Counted from the stretch's first letter, positions 9,207-18,183 are shown. The stretch: DNA of 64,000 nucleotides from Rhizobium sp. BT04 (GCF_030053135.1 NZ_CP125652.1:992001-1056000), one strand, 5' to 3'. Numbers and translations are program-made. The notes: a model not told the origin generated them from the sequence alone.

Positions 9207-9989
9207 ATGAAGATCAAGGACTATGCGGTCGACACCGCCCGCGCCGTCGCCTTTCTCAGCCGCATTCCGATGCCGCAATCGCTGTTCAAAGGCTATGACG
9301 GCAGGCTCGGCCGGCTGGTGCGCGCATTTCCCTTTGCCGGCATCGTCATCGGCGTCGTTCCCGCGCTCGCCCTCCTGCTGCTTTTGGGGCTCGGCGCCGA
9401 TCCGCTGATGGCCGCCCTGATCGCGCTTTCCGTCCAGGTCCTTATCACCGGCGCACTGCACGAGGACGGCCTGGCAGACACGGCCGATGGCATCGGTGGC
9501 GGCAAGAGCCGCGAGCAGAGCCTCGTCATCATGAAGGACAGCCGGATCGGCACCTATGGCGCGATAGCGCTGATCCTCTCCTTCGCGATCCGCGCAGCCG
9601 CCCTTGCCGCTATCGCCCGCCATTCCTCGCCGTTTGCCGCCGCCCTTGCCATTCCCGCCATCGCGGCTCTCAGCCGCGGCGCCATCGCCTGGCACTGGCA
9701 GCGGCTGCCGCCGGCCAAGGCCGATGGCGTAGCTGCCTCGACAGGCCAGCCGGACGAGGCGGCAATGCAGCTTGCGCTCGCCGCAGCCGGCCTCGTCGCG
9801 GCCGTTCTGATCTGGCCTGCCTTCGGCCTGCAGCCGCTCGTCGCCAGCCTGCTCGCCACCGGCATCGCCGGGTTTGCCTTCACCACCTTCATCCGCCGCA
9901 AGCTTGCCGGCCACACCGGCGACACGCTGGGCGCGACGCAGCAGATTTGTGAAATCGCCACCCTTTGCGCCCTTGCCACGGCTCTTTGA
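9207..9989 (+). CDS. cobS: Adenosylcobinamide-GDP ribazoletransferase CobS
   Basis: A 260-residue polytopic membrane protein that joins adenosylcobinamide-GDP to alpha-ribazole, the last committed cobalamin step. Signatures are FLSRIPMP near the start, the acidic [17 protein letters not shown] motif and KDSRIGTYG, all typical of CobS. The ATG at 9207 ([13 protein letters not shown]) fits the family start; a further upstream in-frame ATG at 9054 would add 51 poorly conserved residues. It is divergent from cobT. Confidence 0.94.
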   Translation: MKIKDYAVDTARAVAFLSRIPMPQSLFKGYDGRLGRLVRAFPFAGIVIGVVPALALLLLLGLGADPLMAALIALSVQVLITGALHEDGLADTADGIGGGKSREQSLVIMKDSRIGTYGAIALILSFAIRAAALAAIARHSSPFAAALAIPAIAALSRGAIAWHWQRLPPAKADGVAASTGQPDEAAMQLALAAAGLVAAVLIWPAFGLQPLVASLLATGIAGFAFTTFIRRKLAGHTGDTLGATQQICEIATLCALATAL

Positions 9990-10007
9990 AACTCCGATAT
10001 ATCGCTC

Positions 10008-10223
10008 ATGCAAACACCCTGCATTCACGTCTGCTCCCTGGTTTCAGCCACCGGATTTTGCGCCGGATGCGGCCGGACTCTTCAGGAAATCGGCAGCTGG
10101 ATGAGTTACTCCGACACCGAGCGAAGGCGGATCATGGCGCTGCTGCCGGCAAGGCTTGCAGGCGTTGCCGCCGCGTCAAACCACATGAAAACAACTCTCG
10201 CCGGGCCGGAGCGGTCTTTATGA
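10008..10223 (+). CDS. DUF1289 domain-containing small protein
   Basis: A 71-residue protein with the four-cysteine DUF1289 core CIHVCSLVSATGFCAGCGRT and the following EIGSWMSYSDTERRRIM segment. The cysteines probably bind zinc or iron; the role is unknown. It starts 18 bases after cobS and its TGA overlaps the next ATG (ATGA), so cobS, this gene and the protease may form one transcript. Confidence 0.85.
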   Translation: MQTPCIHVCSLVSATGFCAGCGRTLQEIGSWMSYSDTERRRIMALLPARLAGVAAASNHMKTTLAGPERSL

Positions 10224-10921
10224 TCCGTCTCATCGTCTTCCTCGTCGTCATCGGCATCGGCCTTGCCGTGCTGATCGTCAACAATGACAGCGGCCGTATC
10301 CTCGGCCTGCAGAGCGATGATTTCGGCCGTGTCGTCTATCTCCTGCCGATCGCGCTGATGCTGTCGGCCGGCATCTGGGCGAGCCGGCGCAGCGTTGGCG
10401 AAACAATGCGCCAGATGATGATCTGGCTGGTCCTCATCCTGGCGCTCGCCACTGTCTATCTCTATCGCCAGGAAGCGCTCGGCGTCGGCAACCGGCTGCT
10501 GGCCGGCCTCGTTCCCGGCCACGCCGTCGTCGTCACGACAAGCGAGGGCGGCCAGGAGATCATCCTGCACAAGCTGCTGAACGGCCATTTCGAAGCCGAT
10601 GTCGCGGTCAATGGCCAGACGATCGAGATGCTCGTCGATACCGGAGCCAGCATGGTGGCGCTGTCGCACGAAGATGCCGAGCGGATCGGCATCGACCTCT
10701 CCCGCCTCACCTATTCCATGACCGTCATGACCGCCAACGGCCGCGGCCGCGCGGCACCCGTCACACTCGACCAGGTGGCGATCGGCCCGATCGTCCGCAA
10801 CAATGTCGCAGCCAGCGTCGCCGAGGACGGCCGGCTCGACCAGAGCCTGCTCGGCATGAGCTTCCTGGAAACCCTGGGCTCGCTGCAGATGCAGACTGAC
10901 GAACTCCGCATGCGCGACTAA
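10220..10921 (+). CDS. Membrane-anchored retropepsin-like aspartic protease (TIGR02281 type)
   Basis: A 233-residue protein. Three hydrophobic segments occupy residues about 1-90, followed by a single retroviral-type protease domain with VDTGASMVALS near residue 140 (catalytic Asp of the DTGA motif) and a C-terminal LDQSLLGMSFLETLG segment that replaces the second lobe. Such proteins act as homodimers in the inner membrane facing the periplasm. Known relatives include the Rickettsia APRc proteases. The ATG at 10220 is coupled to the DUF1289 stop; a longer in-frame start has no family support. Confidence 0.85.
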   Translation: MIRLIVFLVVIGIGLAVLIVNNDSGRILGLQSDDFGRVVYLLPIALMLSAGIWASRRSVGETMRQMMIWLVLILALATVYLYRQEALGVGNRLLAGLVPGHAVVVTTSEGGQEIILHKLLNGHFEADVAVNGQTIEMLVDTGASMVALSHEDAERIGIDLSRLTYSMTVMTANGRGRAAPVTLDQVAIGPIVRNNVAASVAEDGRLDQSLLGMSFLETLGSLQMQTDELRMRD

Positions 10922-11086
10922 TTGCGGCCCGCCGCTTTACGGCGGAGACCGGATCTGCCAGCTTGAGCGCAAGAACAACAAGACCACAAAGAGCAAAAAG
11001 AAACTCCTAGTCTGGTGGCACCGCATGTTCGACCGGCCTTTGCCCGCGGCGAGGTCTTGACCCATGGGTGCGACAGGAGTTTCGCG

Positions 11087-11524
11087 ATGAGTTCACTCTG
11101 GCCGATCGTCATCGGCGGCATTCTGCCCGCCCTGTTCTGGGGCATCACCGCCATCTTTCAGAAGCAGAGCGCTGTAGCCGCCACCGGTTCTGCCGTCTAT
11201 CTGATCGCCTTCGGCGCCGCCTGCGCGCTCGCCGGCCTGATCGCCGCACTCATCTGTCGCCCTGCCCCCTGGACCGCCGAAGGTCTCGGTTTTGCCGCCA
11301 CATCAGGCGCCTGCTTTGCCGTCGGCACCGGCCTCATCAGCTTTGCGCTTTTCATTTATGGTGTCCCGGTCTCAAAACTCGCCCCGATCTGGAGCTGCAA
11401 CGTCCTGGTGACGCTGGCAATCGGCGCCGTCTTTCTCGGCGAAGCCTCCGAGCTCGACACAATGAAGCTCGTCGCCGGCACCCTCCTCATCATCTCGGGC
11501 GCCCTGCTCGTCAGCAGCGCCTGA
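11087..11524 (+). CDS. Half-size DMT/EamA-type transporter
   Basis: A 145-residue membrane protein with five hydrophobic segments, the size of a single EamA unit. The segment ALFWGITAIFQKQSA near the start and the ending [13 protein letters not shown] are typical. ATG 11087 has ACAGGAG about 8 bases upstream; an in-frame extension to 11015 is less likely. Such half-size members work as homo- or heterodimers exporting metabolites or drugs. Its last 105 bases have a diverged copy at 13631-13736, described separately. Confidence 0.8.
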   Translation: MSSLWPIVIGGILPALFWGITAIFQKQSAVAATGSAVYLIAFGAACALAGLIAALICRPAPWTAEGLGFAATSGACFAVGTGLISFALFIYGVPVSKLAPIWSCNVLVTLAIGAVFLGEASELDTMKLVAGTLLIISGALLVSSA

Positions 11525-11654
11525 CGGGAAACTGGCGCAATACGCAGCAGCGCAAGATGAGCAGTTCGCCGCCAAATGCTCCTGCATTGCAGCGCGTTCT
11601 GCTTTGTTGATATCCTGCGTCACAGCGCCTCTGCGCGCCGTACCGGAGCCCGAC

Positions 11655-12578
11655 ATGAACCCACGACAATTGCAGACATTCCTTGCGGTGATCCGGCACG
11701 AAAATCTCACGCGCGCCGCTGCCGAGGTCAATCTCGCTCAGTCGAGCCTCAGCGACCAGATACAGGCGCTGGAAGAGGAACTGGGCGCAGAACTCTTCCT
11801 CCGCTCCCGACAGGGCGTCGTCCCGACAGCCGCAGGCGCGGTCCTCAAGGCCTAAGCCGAAGAGATACTGGCGCTAAACGACGAGGCGAAGGCAGCCATC
11901 AGTGCTGCAGCCGGCAATGCCGAACATTCCGTCACCTTGGGTACGCTCGAGACCATCGCCGCCGAGCGGCTGGCGCCCTGGTTGTCACTCTTTCGTAAGA
12001 AGAACCCAGACGTCGGCCTCAAGATCAAGATCGGTAACAGCAACGAATTGCTGGCGCAACTGCAGCACGGCTCGATCGATGTCGCCTTCACCTTCGATCG
12101 CGGACAGCAGGATGAACGCTTCTTGACGCGCCGAATCTGCAGCGAACCGCTGGTGCTGATTGCCGGCGGCGATTCGCAAGCCCGGCCACCCGCAAGCCTC
12201 GCGGCACTGAGCACCGTAACCTTCGTCGCCACCGAAACCGGCTGCGTCTACCGTCACCTGTTCGACACTGCCTTTGCCGAAGCGCAGATTGCAGCACCAT
12301 CAATCGTCACGGAAGCCGACAGCATCGCGACGATCATCCGACTCGTTGCATCCGGCACCGGTTATGGCCTCGTCCCGCGCCTTGCGGTCGGCCCGGCCGC
12401 AGCGCGGGGCGACGTCGTCGAACTGCCATGGCCGGGCAAACCACCCGCAGCCTCGCTGGTGATGATGTGGCGGCGCAGACGTGTGCAGCCGCCGGCGCTT
12501 ACCCTCCTGCTGCAATCGGCAAGCCAAGAACTCTCGCCGCTCAGACCAGCCGATGCCCGCCTTCGACATGCAGGATAG
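11655..12578 (+). pseudogene. LysR-family regulator interrupted by one in-frame stop codon
   Basis: From ATG 11655 the frame encodes a normal LysR winged helix-turn-helix (MNPRQLQTFLAVIRHENLT, then SSLSDQIQALEEELGAELF) and stops at TAA 11853-11855. Without any frame change it continues AEEILALNDEAKAA into a complete effector-binding domain ending at 12578, giving the standard length of about 307 residues. A single base change of a tyrosine codon (TAC/TAT to TAA) in the linker helix explains this. The frame after the stop shows no decay, so the mutation is recent, or a sequencing error. A truncated DNA-binding domain of 66 residues might still be made. The 3' end overlaps the convergent SDR gene by 38 bases. 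Confidence 0.88.
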
Positions 12579-13278
12579 TGCCGGTGGTAAATCCGTTGCC
12601 GATCAGGAAGCGGATCGCATCGGCAATATCATCGGGCCGTCCAACGCGTCCGGCCGGCAGGCGCTGCGCCATCGCATCAAGCGTCGCCTGCTTGGCGTCG
12701 CCGGCGACGAAGCTCCAGATCGGCGTATCCACCCATCCGGGCGACACCGCGTTGATCCGGATCGGCGCAAGCTCGATTGCCAGCGCTCTGACCAGGCCTT
12801 CCAGCGCCGCATTGACGGCTGCGACCACCGATCCACGCGCCGCCGGCCGGTAGGCCGCGACACCTGACGTATAGGTAATCGATCCTGAGGGCGGCAGACG
12901 GACGGCACCATATTTCGCCAGCAGCAGCGGCCCGTAGAACTTGCTTTCGACCACCCGTTGTGCCGCCGTTAGCTCGACCGAAGGCAGCAACTGATAGGAG
13001 CCTTCGATATCGGCCGCCGTGCTGACGATGTGATCGACCGGCCCGCTATTGCGGAAGAGCGCCGCGACCTCTTCCTCGCGCGATATATCGACGGCAACCG
13101 TCGCCAATCCAGGATGCTCGCCGAGATCGCGGCGAGCCGCCGTAAGCTTATCGTCGCTGCGTCCTGCGATCGTCACCGCCGCCCCTTCCCCGAGCAAACG
13201 CCTCGCCAGCGCCAGTCCCATTCCGGAACTGCCGCCAACAATAATGATCTTCGCGCCTTCGATCCTGATATCCGTCAT
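12541..13278 (-). CDS. SDR-family oxidoreductase
   Basis: A 245-residue classical short-chain dehydrogenase. It has the cofactor motif GGSSGMGLALARRL (TGxxxGxG type), AGRSDDK suggesting NADP preference, STAADIE in place of the NNAG motif, and the C-terminal NAVSPGWVDTP. The usual catalytic YxxxK is not clean: the region reads YRPAARGSVVAAVNAALEG, with Y followed by RPAAR, so the lysine position is not conserved. It may be a divergent or weakened enzyme. The substrate is unknown. It overlaps the 3' end of the broken LysR gene. Confidence 0.82.
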   Translation of the reverse strand: MTDIRIEGAKIIIVGGSSGMGLALARRLLGEGAAVTIAGRSDDKLTAARRDLGEHPGLATVAVDISREEEVAALFRNSGPVDHIVSTAADIEGSYQLLPSVELTAAQRVVESKFYGPLLLAKYGAVRLPPSGSITYTSGVAAYRPAARGSVVAAVNAALEGLVRALAIELAPIRINAVSPGWVDTPIWSFVAGDAKQATLDAMAQRLPAGRVGRPDDIADAIRFLIGNGFTTGTILHVEGGHRLV

Positions 13279-13389
13279 CTGCCATCTCCTTCTCGGCTGA
13301 TACAGCAGATGCTTCCGATCAGAGCGGAAGAAAAACGGAAGAAACCGATGGTGTCATCGGGTTTTCCGATGGCGCGTGTTCGGGCGATT

Positions 13390-13630
13390 GATCAGTTCCG
13401 CAGCCGGTAACCGGTCTTGAAGATTCCAGCCGAGCGTTCCCAGGCAGATCACCAGGAACACCGTGATCATCGCCAGGCTGATCGCCGGGTTGACGTCGGC
13501 GATCCCGTAAAAACTCCAGCGGAAGCCGCTGACGAGATAGAGCACCGGGTTGAGGTGGCTGACCGCCTGCCAGAAGGGCGGCAGCATACTGACCGAATAG
13601 AAGCTGCCACCAAGGAAGGTCAGCGGCGGC
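13390..13630 (-). pseudogene. Duplicated 3' end of the ABC-2 permease gene, frameshifted
   Basis: These 241 bases match 14241-14480, the last 240 bases of the neighbouring permease gene, with about eight differences. One is an extra T in the GATTCC stretch at about 13423-13425, which shifts the frame and destroys the native ending, so the copy would read [13 protein letters not shown] instead of the permease ending. There is no start or promoter of its own. At its right edge the copy joins directly to a scrap of the DMT transporter gene. Confidence 0.88.
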
Positions 13631-13736
13631 GGCGAAGCCTCCGAGCTTGACATAATGAAGCTCGCAGCCGGCATCCTCCTGATCATCTCCGGCGCTCTTC
13701 TCGTCAGCAGCGCCTGACGGGAAACGGGGCAATGCG
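13631..13736 (+). pseudogene. Duplicated 3' end of the half-size DMT transporter gene
   Basis: About 106 bases match 11438-11543 at roughly 88 percent, covering the last 28 codons of the DMT gene, its TGA and about 20 bases beyond. The frame is intact ([15 protein letters not shown], then the same ending LLVSSA), but the rest of the gene is missing. It abuts the permease copy at a GGCGGCGGC stretch, a likely microhomology junction. Its larger divergence than the permease copy suggests an older event or a different DMT paralogue as donor. Confidence 0.85.
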
Positions 13737-13737
13737 C

Positions 13738-14211
13738 TCAGTACGAGATGAGGACTTCACCGATCCTCGGGCGTCGCCTTACAACCAGCAGAGTCGTGAC
13801 ACCAGAGTCAGCCTCACCGGACAAAATATCGACAGTAGCACGCCGACCGAAGAACTCGATCCGTGATCGCAAATTCTGGAAGGAACAAGGATTGGGCGAG
13901 CAATAGATGCTCAATTCACCATGCGTCTCTGAGCCCGGAAACACTGTAATTGCAAGATCAATGCCGAGATCGTCATGCTTGGCGAGACTGCATGCGTCGT
14001 CCGGAAGGCATGACACCTCGGCAGAGAAAGGCTCCTTCCCCTCCATCACCACGGCATAGGTAACCTTGATGGGATGGGCGGTCTCCTGCGACAGGCTTTG
14101 CTGCGGGATTAGACAATAGATCGAAGCGATTGCGACACATCCAAGCACATTGCTGCTGACCATCATCAGATTGCCCCATGACCGATGACGTCTTGCTGAG
14201 CAATCCTTCAT
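13738..14211 (-). CDS. Secreted hypothetical protein
   Basis: A 157-residue protein I do not recognise. It has an N-terminal hydrophobic segment (SNVLGCVAIASIYCLI, about residues 19-34) after a basic start, a likely signal-peptide cleavage near LSQETA, and two CX4-6C pairs (SCLPDDACS and YCSPNPCSF) suggesting periplasmic disulfides. The rest is predicted beta-rich. GC content looks lower than the neighbours. The gene sits exactly between the chimeric scrap and the permease gene, that is, between two copies of the same 240-base sequence, so it looks like an inserted cargo gene. An in-frame later ATG (MMVSSNVLG) is a possible start. Confidence 0.6.
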   Translation of the reverse strand: MKDCSARRHRSWGNLMMVSSNVLGCVAIASIYCLIPQQSLSQETAHPIKVTYAVVMEGKEPFSAEVSCLPDDACSLAKHDDLGIDLAITVFPGSETHGELSIYCSPNPCSFQNLRSRIEFFGRRATVDILSGEADSGVTTLLVVRRRPRIGEVLISY

Positions 14212-14240
14212 GTTGAAATTGCGGCACTTCTTGAGGGCCG

Positions 14241-14480
14241 GATCAGTTGCGCAGCCGGTAACCGGTCTTGAAGATCCAGCCGAGCGTCCCCAGGCAGATC
14301 ACCAGGAACACCGTGATCATCGCCAGGCTGATCGCCGGGTTGACGTCGGCAATCCCGTAAAAACTCCAGCGGAAGCCGCTGACGAGATAGAGCACGGGGT
14401 TGAGGTGGCTGACCGCCTGCCAGAAGGGCGGCAGCATGCTGACCGAATAGAAGCTGCCGCCAAGAAAGGTCAGCGGCGGC
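14241..14480. repeat. Direct repeat, parent copy within the permease gene 3' end
   Basis: This 240-base stretch covers the last 79 codons and stop of the permease gene and is repeated, in the same orientation, at 13390-13630. The two copies flank the orphan gene at 13738-14211. Confidence 0.88.
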
Positions 14481-15004
14481 ACGACCAGCATGGGAATGAG
14501 GTTCAACTGTTCGAAATTGCCGGCCCAGATGCCGATCATGAAGCCGAACAGGCTGAAGGTAATCGCCGTCAGCAGGAAGAAGAGGATCATCATGAAGGGA
14601 TGCTCGATCCTGACGTCGACGAAGAGATTGGCTGTGAGGAGAATGATGAAGCCGATGAGCATCCCCTTGGTCGCCGCCGCCCCGACATAACCGAGCAGGA
14701 TTTCGGTCATCGCCACCGGCGCCGAAAGCACCTCGTAGATCGTGCCGGTGAATTTGGGGAAATAGATGCCGAACGAGCCGTTGCTGATGCACTGGCCGAG
14801 CAGCGTCAGCATGATCAGGCCGGGCGTGATGAAAGCGCCGTAGGACACGCCCTCCACCTCCTGAATGCGTGAGCCGACTGCGGCGCCGAAGACGATGAAA
14901 TAGAGCGAGGTCGAGATGACGGGCGAGATGACGCTCTGCAGCAGCGTGCGGCGCGTGCGCGCCATCTCGAAGAAATAGATCGATTTGACCGCTTCGACGT
15001 TCAT
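14243..15004 (-). CDS. ABC-2 type transporter permease (YadH/NodJ-like)
   Basis: A 253-residue membrane protein with six hydrophobic segments and the ABC-2 signature near [16 protein letters not shown]. Length and motifs match the YadH/NodJ class of exporters. The ATG at 15004 overlaps the stop of the ATPase gene (ATGA-type, 4 bases), so the two are translationally coupled. The substrate is unknown. Nod-factor export (NodJ) is a related function, but no nod genes are near and the E. coli YadGH pair is the closer model. Its 3' end has been duplicated just downstream. Confidence 0.9.
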   Translation of the reverse strand: MNVEAVKSIYFFEMARTRRTLLQSVISPVISTSLYFIVFGAAVGSRIQEVEGVSYGAFITPGLIMLTLLGQCISNGSFGIYFPKFTGTIYEVLSAPVAMTEILLGYVGAAATKGMLIGFIILLTANLFVDVRIEHPFMMILFFLLTAITFSLFGFMIGIWAGNFEQLNLIPMLVVPPLTFLGGSFYSVSMLPPFWQAVSHLNPVLYLVSGFRWSFYGIADVNPAISLAMITVFLVICLGTLGWIFKTGYRLRN

Positions 15005-15927
15005 TTGCCCGCTCCCACCAGCGCCACGAAGATATCTTCGAGCGAACTCTGCCGGGTCGACAGATCCTTGAAATGGATATTGTTCTCGCCGAGCCGCGTC
15101 AGCAGTGCCGCGATGCTCTCCTGCTCGTTGCCGGCGTCGAAATCATAGGTCAGCCGATTGCCGTCTGCTTCGAGCGTCAATCCGTTGCCGGCAAAACAAT
15201 CCGGCAAGCGGCTCAGCGGTTCGGTAAGATCGAGAATGAGCTGCTTGCGGCCGAGCTTGGCCATCAGCGCCGCCTTGTCCTCGACAAGCAGCAATTGCCC
15301 GCCATTGATGACGCCGACGCGGTCGGCGATTTCCTCGGCCTCTTCGATATAATGGGTGGTCAGGATGATGGTGACGCCGGAGGCGCGAAGCTCTTCGACG
15401 ACATGCCACATGTCTTTGCGCAGCGTCACGTCGACGCCGGCTGTGGGTTCGTCGAGGAAAAGGATATCCGGCTCATGCGACAGCGCCTTGGCGATCAGCA
15501 CCCGCCGCTTCATCCCGCCGGAGAGCTGGCGCAGCATATTGTCCTTCTTGTCCCAGAGCGAGAGCGCGCGCAGCACCTTTTCGATATGGGCAGGATTGGC
15601 TTTCTTGCCGTGCAGGCCGCGCGAAAAACTCACGGTATTGAACACCGTCTCGAACTGGTCGGTGGTCAGTTCCTGCGGCACCAGCCCGATCATCCCGCGC
15701 GTAGCGCGGAAATCCTTCACGACGTCGTGGCCCGCGACCAACACCCGGCCGCCGCTCGGATTGGCGATGCCGCAGATGATCGAGATCAGCGTCGTCTTGC
15801 CCGCACCGTTCGGCCCAAGCAGCGCCAGGATCTCACCTTTTTCGACGTCGAGATTGATGCCCTTCAGCGCCTCGAACCCGTTGGCGTAGGTCTTGGTGAG
15901 GTTCTGAACGGAAATAATGGGGGCCAT
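15001..15927 (-). CDS. ABC-2 type transporter ATP-binding protein (YadG/NodI-like)
   Basis: About 308 residues from ATG 15927. It has Walker [15 protein letters not shown], signature [15 protein letters not shown], Walker [13 protein letters not shown] and a C-terminal extension of about 80 residues typical of the CcmA/YadG/NodI type. It partners with the overlapping permease in export. An in-frame GTG at 15960 would add 11 residues, but neither start has a strong ribosome site. The upstream 585 bases hold no gene. Confidence 0.9.
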   Translation of the reverse strand: MAPIISVQNLTKTYANGFEALKGINLDVEKGEILALLGPNGAGKTTLISIICGIANPSGGRVLVAGHDVVKDFRATRGMIGLVPQELTTDQFETVFNTVSFSRGLHGKKANPAHIEKVLRALSLWDKKDNMLRQLSGGMKRRVLIAKALSHEPDILFLDEPTAGVDVTLRKDMWHVVEELRASGVTIILTTHYIEEAEEIADRVGVINGGQLLLVEDKAALMAKLGRKQLILDLTEPLSRLPDCFAGNGLTLEADGNRLTYDFDAGNEQESIAALLTRLGENNIHFKDLSTRQSSLEDIFVALVGAGK

Positions 15928-16289
15928 GCGGTACTCTTGAGAATTATCCAAGTATTTCACTCGCTATATAGTGCCTTGATGACGCTTTAACATCCTTAGG
16001 AACGTGAACAGTGCATTCGCGCCTTGCTAACACCGTTGACGGCGAGGGCGGCGCGCTGACGCGGAAGGGCCCGCTAACGCGGGCGGGTTAGCCGGCATTC
16101 GATCTTTGCGAAAAGCCGCCCCCCGCTGAAAAGAAAGACCGCCGCCGGTTTCGGATGTCATCATCCGGTGATCTTAATGCCCGATAAGAAAGCCGAGGCC
16201 AGCACCGGCATCCGCCCCGCCGCCCACCCCTTTGCGGAGCCGTCACCGGGTGTTCTCGTTGCGCCCCTTTTTTGCTGCCTCGGCATGTA

Positions 16290-16387
16290 GTGAAAGTTAT
16301 TGTTCAGTCACGAAGTGCTTGGAACCGGCTAGTATCCCCTGTCCAGCCGCGTTCGTCTTTAGCCGGCCTTGCGCCGGCTTTCTTTTT
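16290..16387 (+). ncRNA. Candidate small RNA ending at an orphan terminator
   Basis: A plus-strand RNA would have to end at the terminator 16361-16387, since no plus-strand gene lies within 3.9 kb upstream. The preceding 70 bases contain no good ORF and are less GC-rich at 16290-16340. The 5' end given here is a guess. I could not match it to a named rhizobial sRNA family. Confidence 0.3.
16361..16387 (+). terminator. Intrinsic terminator, plus strand
   Basis: Perfect 7-base arms AGCCGGC and GCCGGCT around a 5-base loop, followed directly by TTCTTTTT. This is the best-formed rho-independent terminator in the window on the plus strand and has no protein gene in front of it. Confidence 0.78.
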
Positions 16388-16433
16388 GTGTCCTGGGGTT
16401 GAGGCACGGATTGGACACCTGCAATGGAGTGGC

Positions 16434-16485
16434 CGCCCTCGCCCTTCGAGGCCCCTGCGGGGCACCTCAGGATGAGGCTGGAGAG
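16434..16485. repeat. Palindromic intergenic repeat (CCTCATCCTGAGG type)
   Basis: On the minus strand it reads CTCATCCTGAGGTGCC, a short loop, then CAGGGGCCTCGAAGGGC. The same family, differently diverged, recurs at 30105-30151. Such palindromes are scattered between genes in Rhizobiaceae. Confidence 0.7.
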
Positions 16486-16511
16486 AGGGCATCGGATGGT
16501 CAAGCGCCCCC

Positions 16512-18125
16512 TCACAATTCGTCATAAACAAACCAGTCGAAATCAGCTGTCTTCGCCCGACCCGATGTATCGAAAGCAAACACGCCCGCAAAAGCGCCGG
16601 TGAAGGAGCCGTGTTCACCGCGTCCGCCTTCGTCGGAAATCACGCCGGCGTCGAGGATCGGGCCGATCGGCTGCCAGGCGCCCTTGCCTTCGGTCTGCCA
16701 GAAGAATTGTAGGTCGTTCTCGCGGATTTCCATGGCGAGCTGGACACGGCCCTCGCTGGCAATCGGAACCCCGCCTTCGGCGGGAAAGCTGAGGCGTCCG
16801 TTGGGATAGTCGCCATTGCAGGAGAGGATGGTGACGCAGCGGCCGAGTGTTTCGTGCAGCGTCACGGCAACAGCGTGGAATTTGTGGCGGTTGTAATAAT
16901 GTGTCAACCCGGCAACCTGCTGATAGGTGTCGGGCGCGAATTCGACCACGGTCTCGGCGCGGAAACTGTGATGCTCCTGTCGGCGGGCAACCAGCGACTG
17001 CTCGAACCAGGAGCCGATGCTCTCACGCGCAATCAGACGCAAATGGCCGGGACGATCCGTCAGGTTGAAGATGCGCGCAGGCTCCGGCGTGCGCAGCCAC
17101 TGGAAATCCGCCGGCAGTGTGCCGCCGTCGAAGTTGTATTCGCTGCGCATCGGCTTTTCCACCGGCACCGCGCCAAAAAGGCCCGGCACGTCGACATCAG
17201 GTACGCTGGTGCCATTTTCGAGATAAAGCCAGCCGTCGCCGCGCCAGACGCATTTCTGCAAGGAGGTCTCGCGTCCCAGCGTGCAGCGCCGTTTCGGCGG
17301 CAGCGGCCGGCCACAAAGATGGGTGTGATAGGCCTGGCCATCTGGTGTCTCGACATATTGGCCGTGCCCTGCCCTCTGCAGTATCGCGCCCGGATGATCC
17401 TTGGAGGTGATGAGGTGCATGTTCGGATGCATCTCATAGGGGCCTTCGATGCTGCGAGAGCGCGCCATGGTGACGGCGTGGTCGTAGCCGGTGCCGCCCT
17501 CGGCCGTGGTCAGATAATACCAGCCGTCGCGCTTGAAGAGATGCGGCCCTTCGACCAGGCCGAGCGGACTGCCGGCGAAGATGTTCTTGATCGGGCCTTT
17601 CAGCGCCTTCGTTGCGGGGTCCCATTCCTGCAGCAGGATGCCGTCGAAGGCCGGCGATTTCGGCGAGCCGCCGAAGCTCTCGGTGCGGTGGTTCCACTGC
17701 ATGTTGACGAACCACTTGCGGCCGTCGTCGTCGTGGAACAGCGAAGGATCGAAGCCCGAGGAATTGACATAGACGGGCTCGGACCATTCGCCCTCGATCG
17801 AAGGTGAAGTCACGATGTAATTATGCGCATCCTTGAAATTGCCGTCGAAGCGCTTGACGTCGGTATAGACCAGCCAGAATTGCCCGTCGGCATAGGACAG
17901 GCACGGCGCCCAGATGCCGCAGCTATCGGGATTGCCGCGCATATCGAGCTGCGATCTCCGCTCCAGCGGCCGGCGCACCAGCGTCCAGTCCACCAGGTCG
18001 CGCGAATGATGGATCTGCACGCCGGGATACCATTCGAAGGTCGACGTGGCGATGTAATAATCCGCGCCGACGCGGCATATCGACGGATCGGGATTGAACC
18101 CCGGCAGGATGGGATTGCGGATCAT
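16512..18125 (-). CDS. Glycoside hydrolase family 43 protein (beta-xylosidase/arabinosidase type)
   Basis: A 537-residue protein with an N-terminal five-bladed propeller (about 1-310) and a C-terminal beta-sandwich (about 330-535), the layout of XynB-type GH43 beta-xylosidases. Expected catalytic residues are visible: Asp13 in PGFNPDPS (base), Asp126 in SGFDPSLF (pKa modulator) and Glu192 in LVEGPHLF (acid). No signal peptide, so it acts in the cytoplasm on imported oligosaccharides. ATG 18125 has GGAGGAGG upstream. It is last in the leftward sugar locus and is separated from the aldo/keto reductase gene by a terminator, so it may have its own promoter or be expressed at a lower level. Confidence 0.9.
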   Translation of the reverse strand: MIRNPILPGFNPDPSICRVGADYYIATSTFEWYPGVQIHHSRDLVDWTLVRRPLERRSQLDMRGNPDSCGIWAPCLSYADGQFWLVYTDVKRFDGNFKDAHNYIVTSPSIEGEWSEPVYVNSSGFDPSLFHDDDGRKWFVNMQWNHRTESFGGSPKSPAFDGILLQEWDPATKALKGPIKNIFAGSPLGLVEGPHLFKRDGWYYLTTAEGGTGYDHAVTMARSRSIEGPYEMHPNMHLITSKDHPGAILQRAGHGQYVETPDGQAYHTHLCGRPLPPKRRCTLGRETSLQKCVWRGDGWLYLENGTSVPDVDVPGLFGAVPVEKPMRSEYNFDGGTLPADFQWLRTPEPARIFNLTDRPGHLRLIARESIGSWFEQSLVARRQEHHSFRAETVVEFAPDTYQQVAGLTHYYNRHKFHAVAVTLHETLGRCVTILSCNGDYPNGRLSFPAEGGVPIASEGRVQLAMEIRENDLQFFWQTEGKGAWQPIGPILDAGVISDEGGRGEHGSFTGAFAGVFAFDTSGRAKTADFDWFVYDEL

Positions 18126-18183
18126 GGAAGCGGCCTCCTCCGAGTGGTGGTGCGATTTGCTGTACGTACATCAGATCATAGCA

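Larger units (their letters stand above)
15928..16511. other. Gene-free stretch with an orphan terminator and a palindromic repeat
   Basis: About 580 bases between two leftward genes. It holds the promoter region of the ABC-2 pair, a GC-rich inverted stretch near 16040-16095, a plus-strand intrinsic terminator at 16361-16387 with no plus-strand gene before it, and a palindromic repeat at 16434-16485. Short ORFs here have no recognisable content. Confidence 0.55.

Noticed and set aside
11937..12578. Separate 213-residue gene for the LysR effector domain
   Set aside because: It is in the same frame as the DNA-binding domain and starts inside the linker; one broken gene is the simpler reading.
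13354..13686. 110-codon minus-strand ORF across the chimeric scrap
   Set aside because: It begins in antisense of the DMT copy and continues in the frameshifted permease copy, so it is a by-product of the fusion. No start signal was seen.
14243..15927. NodI/NodJ Nod-factor exporter
   Set aside because: Family is shared, but no nod box or nod genes are nearby and the YadGH type fits as well.
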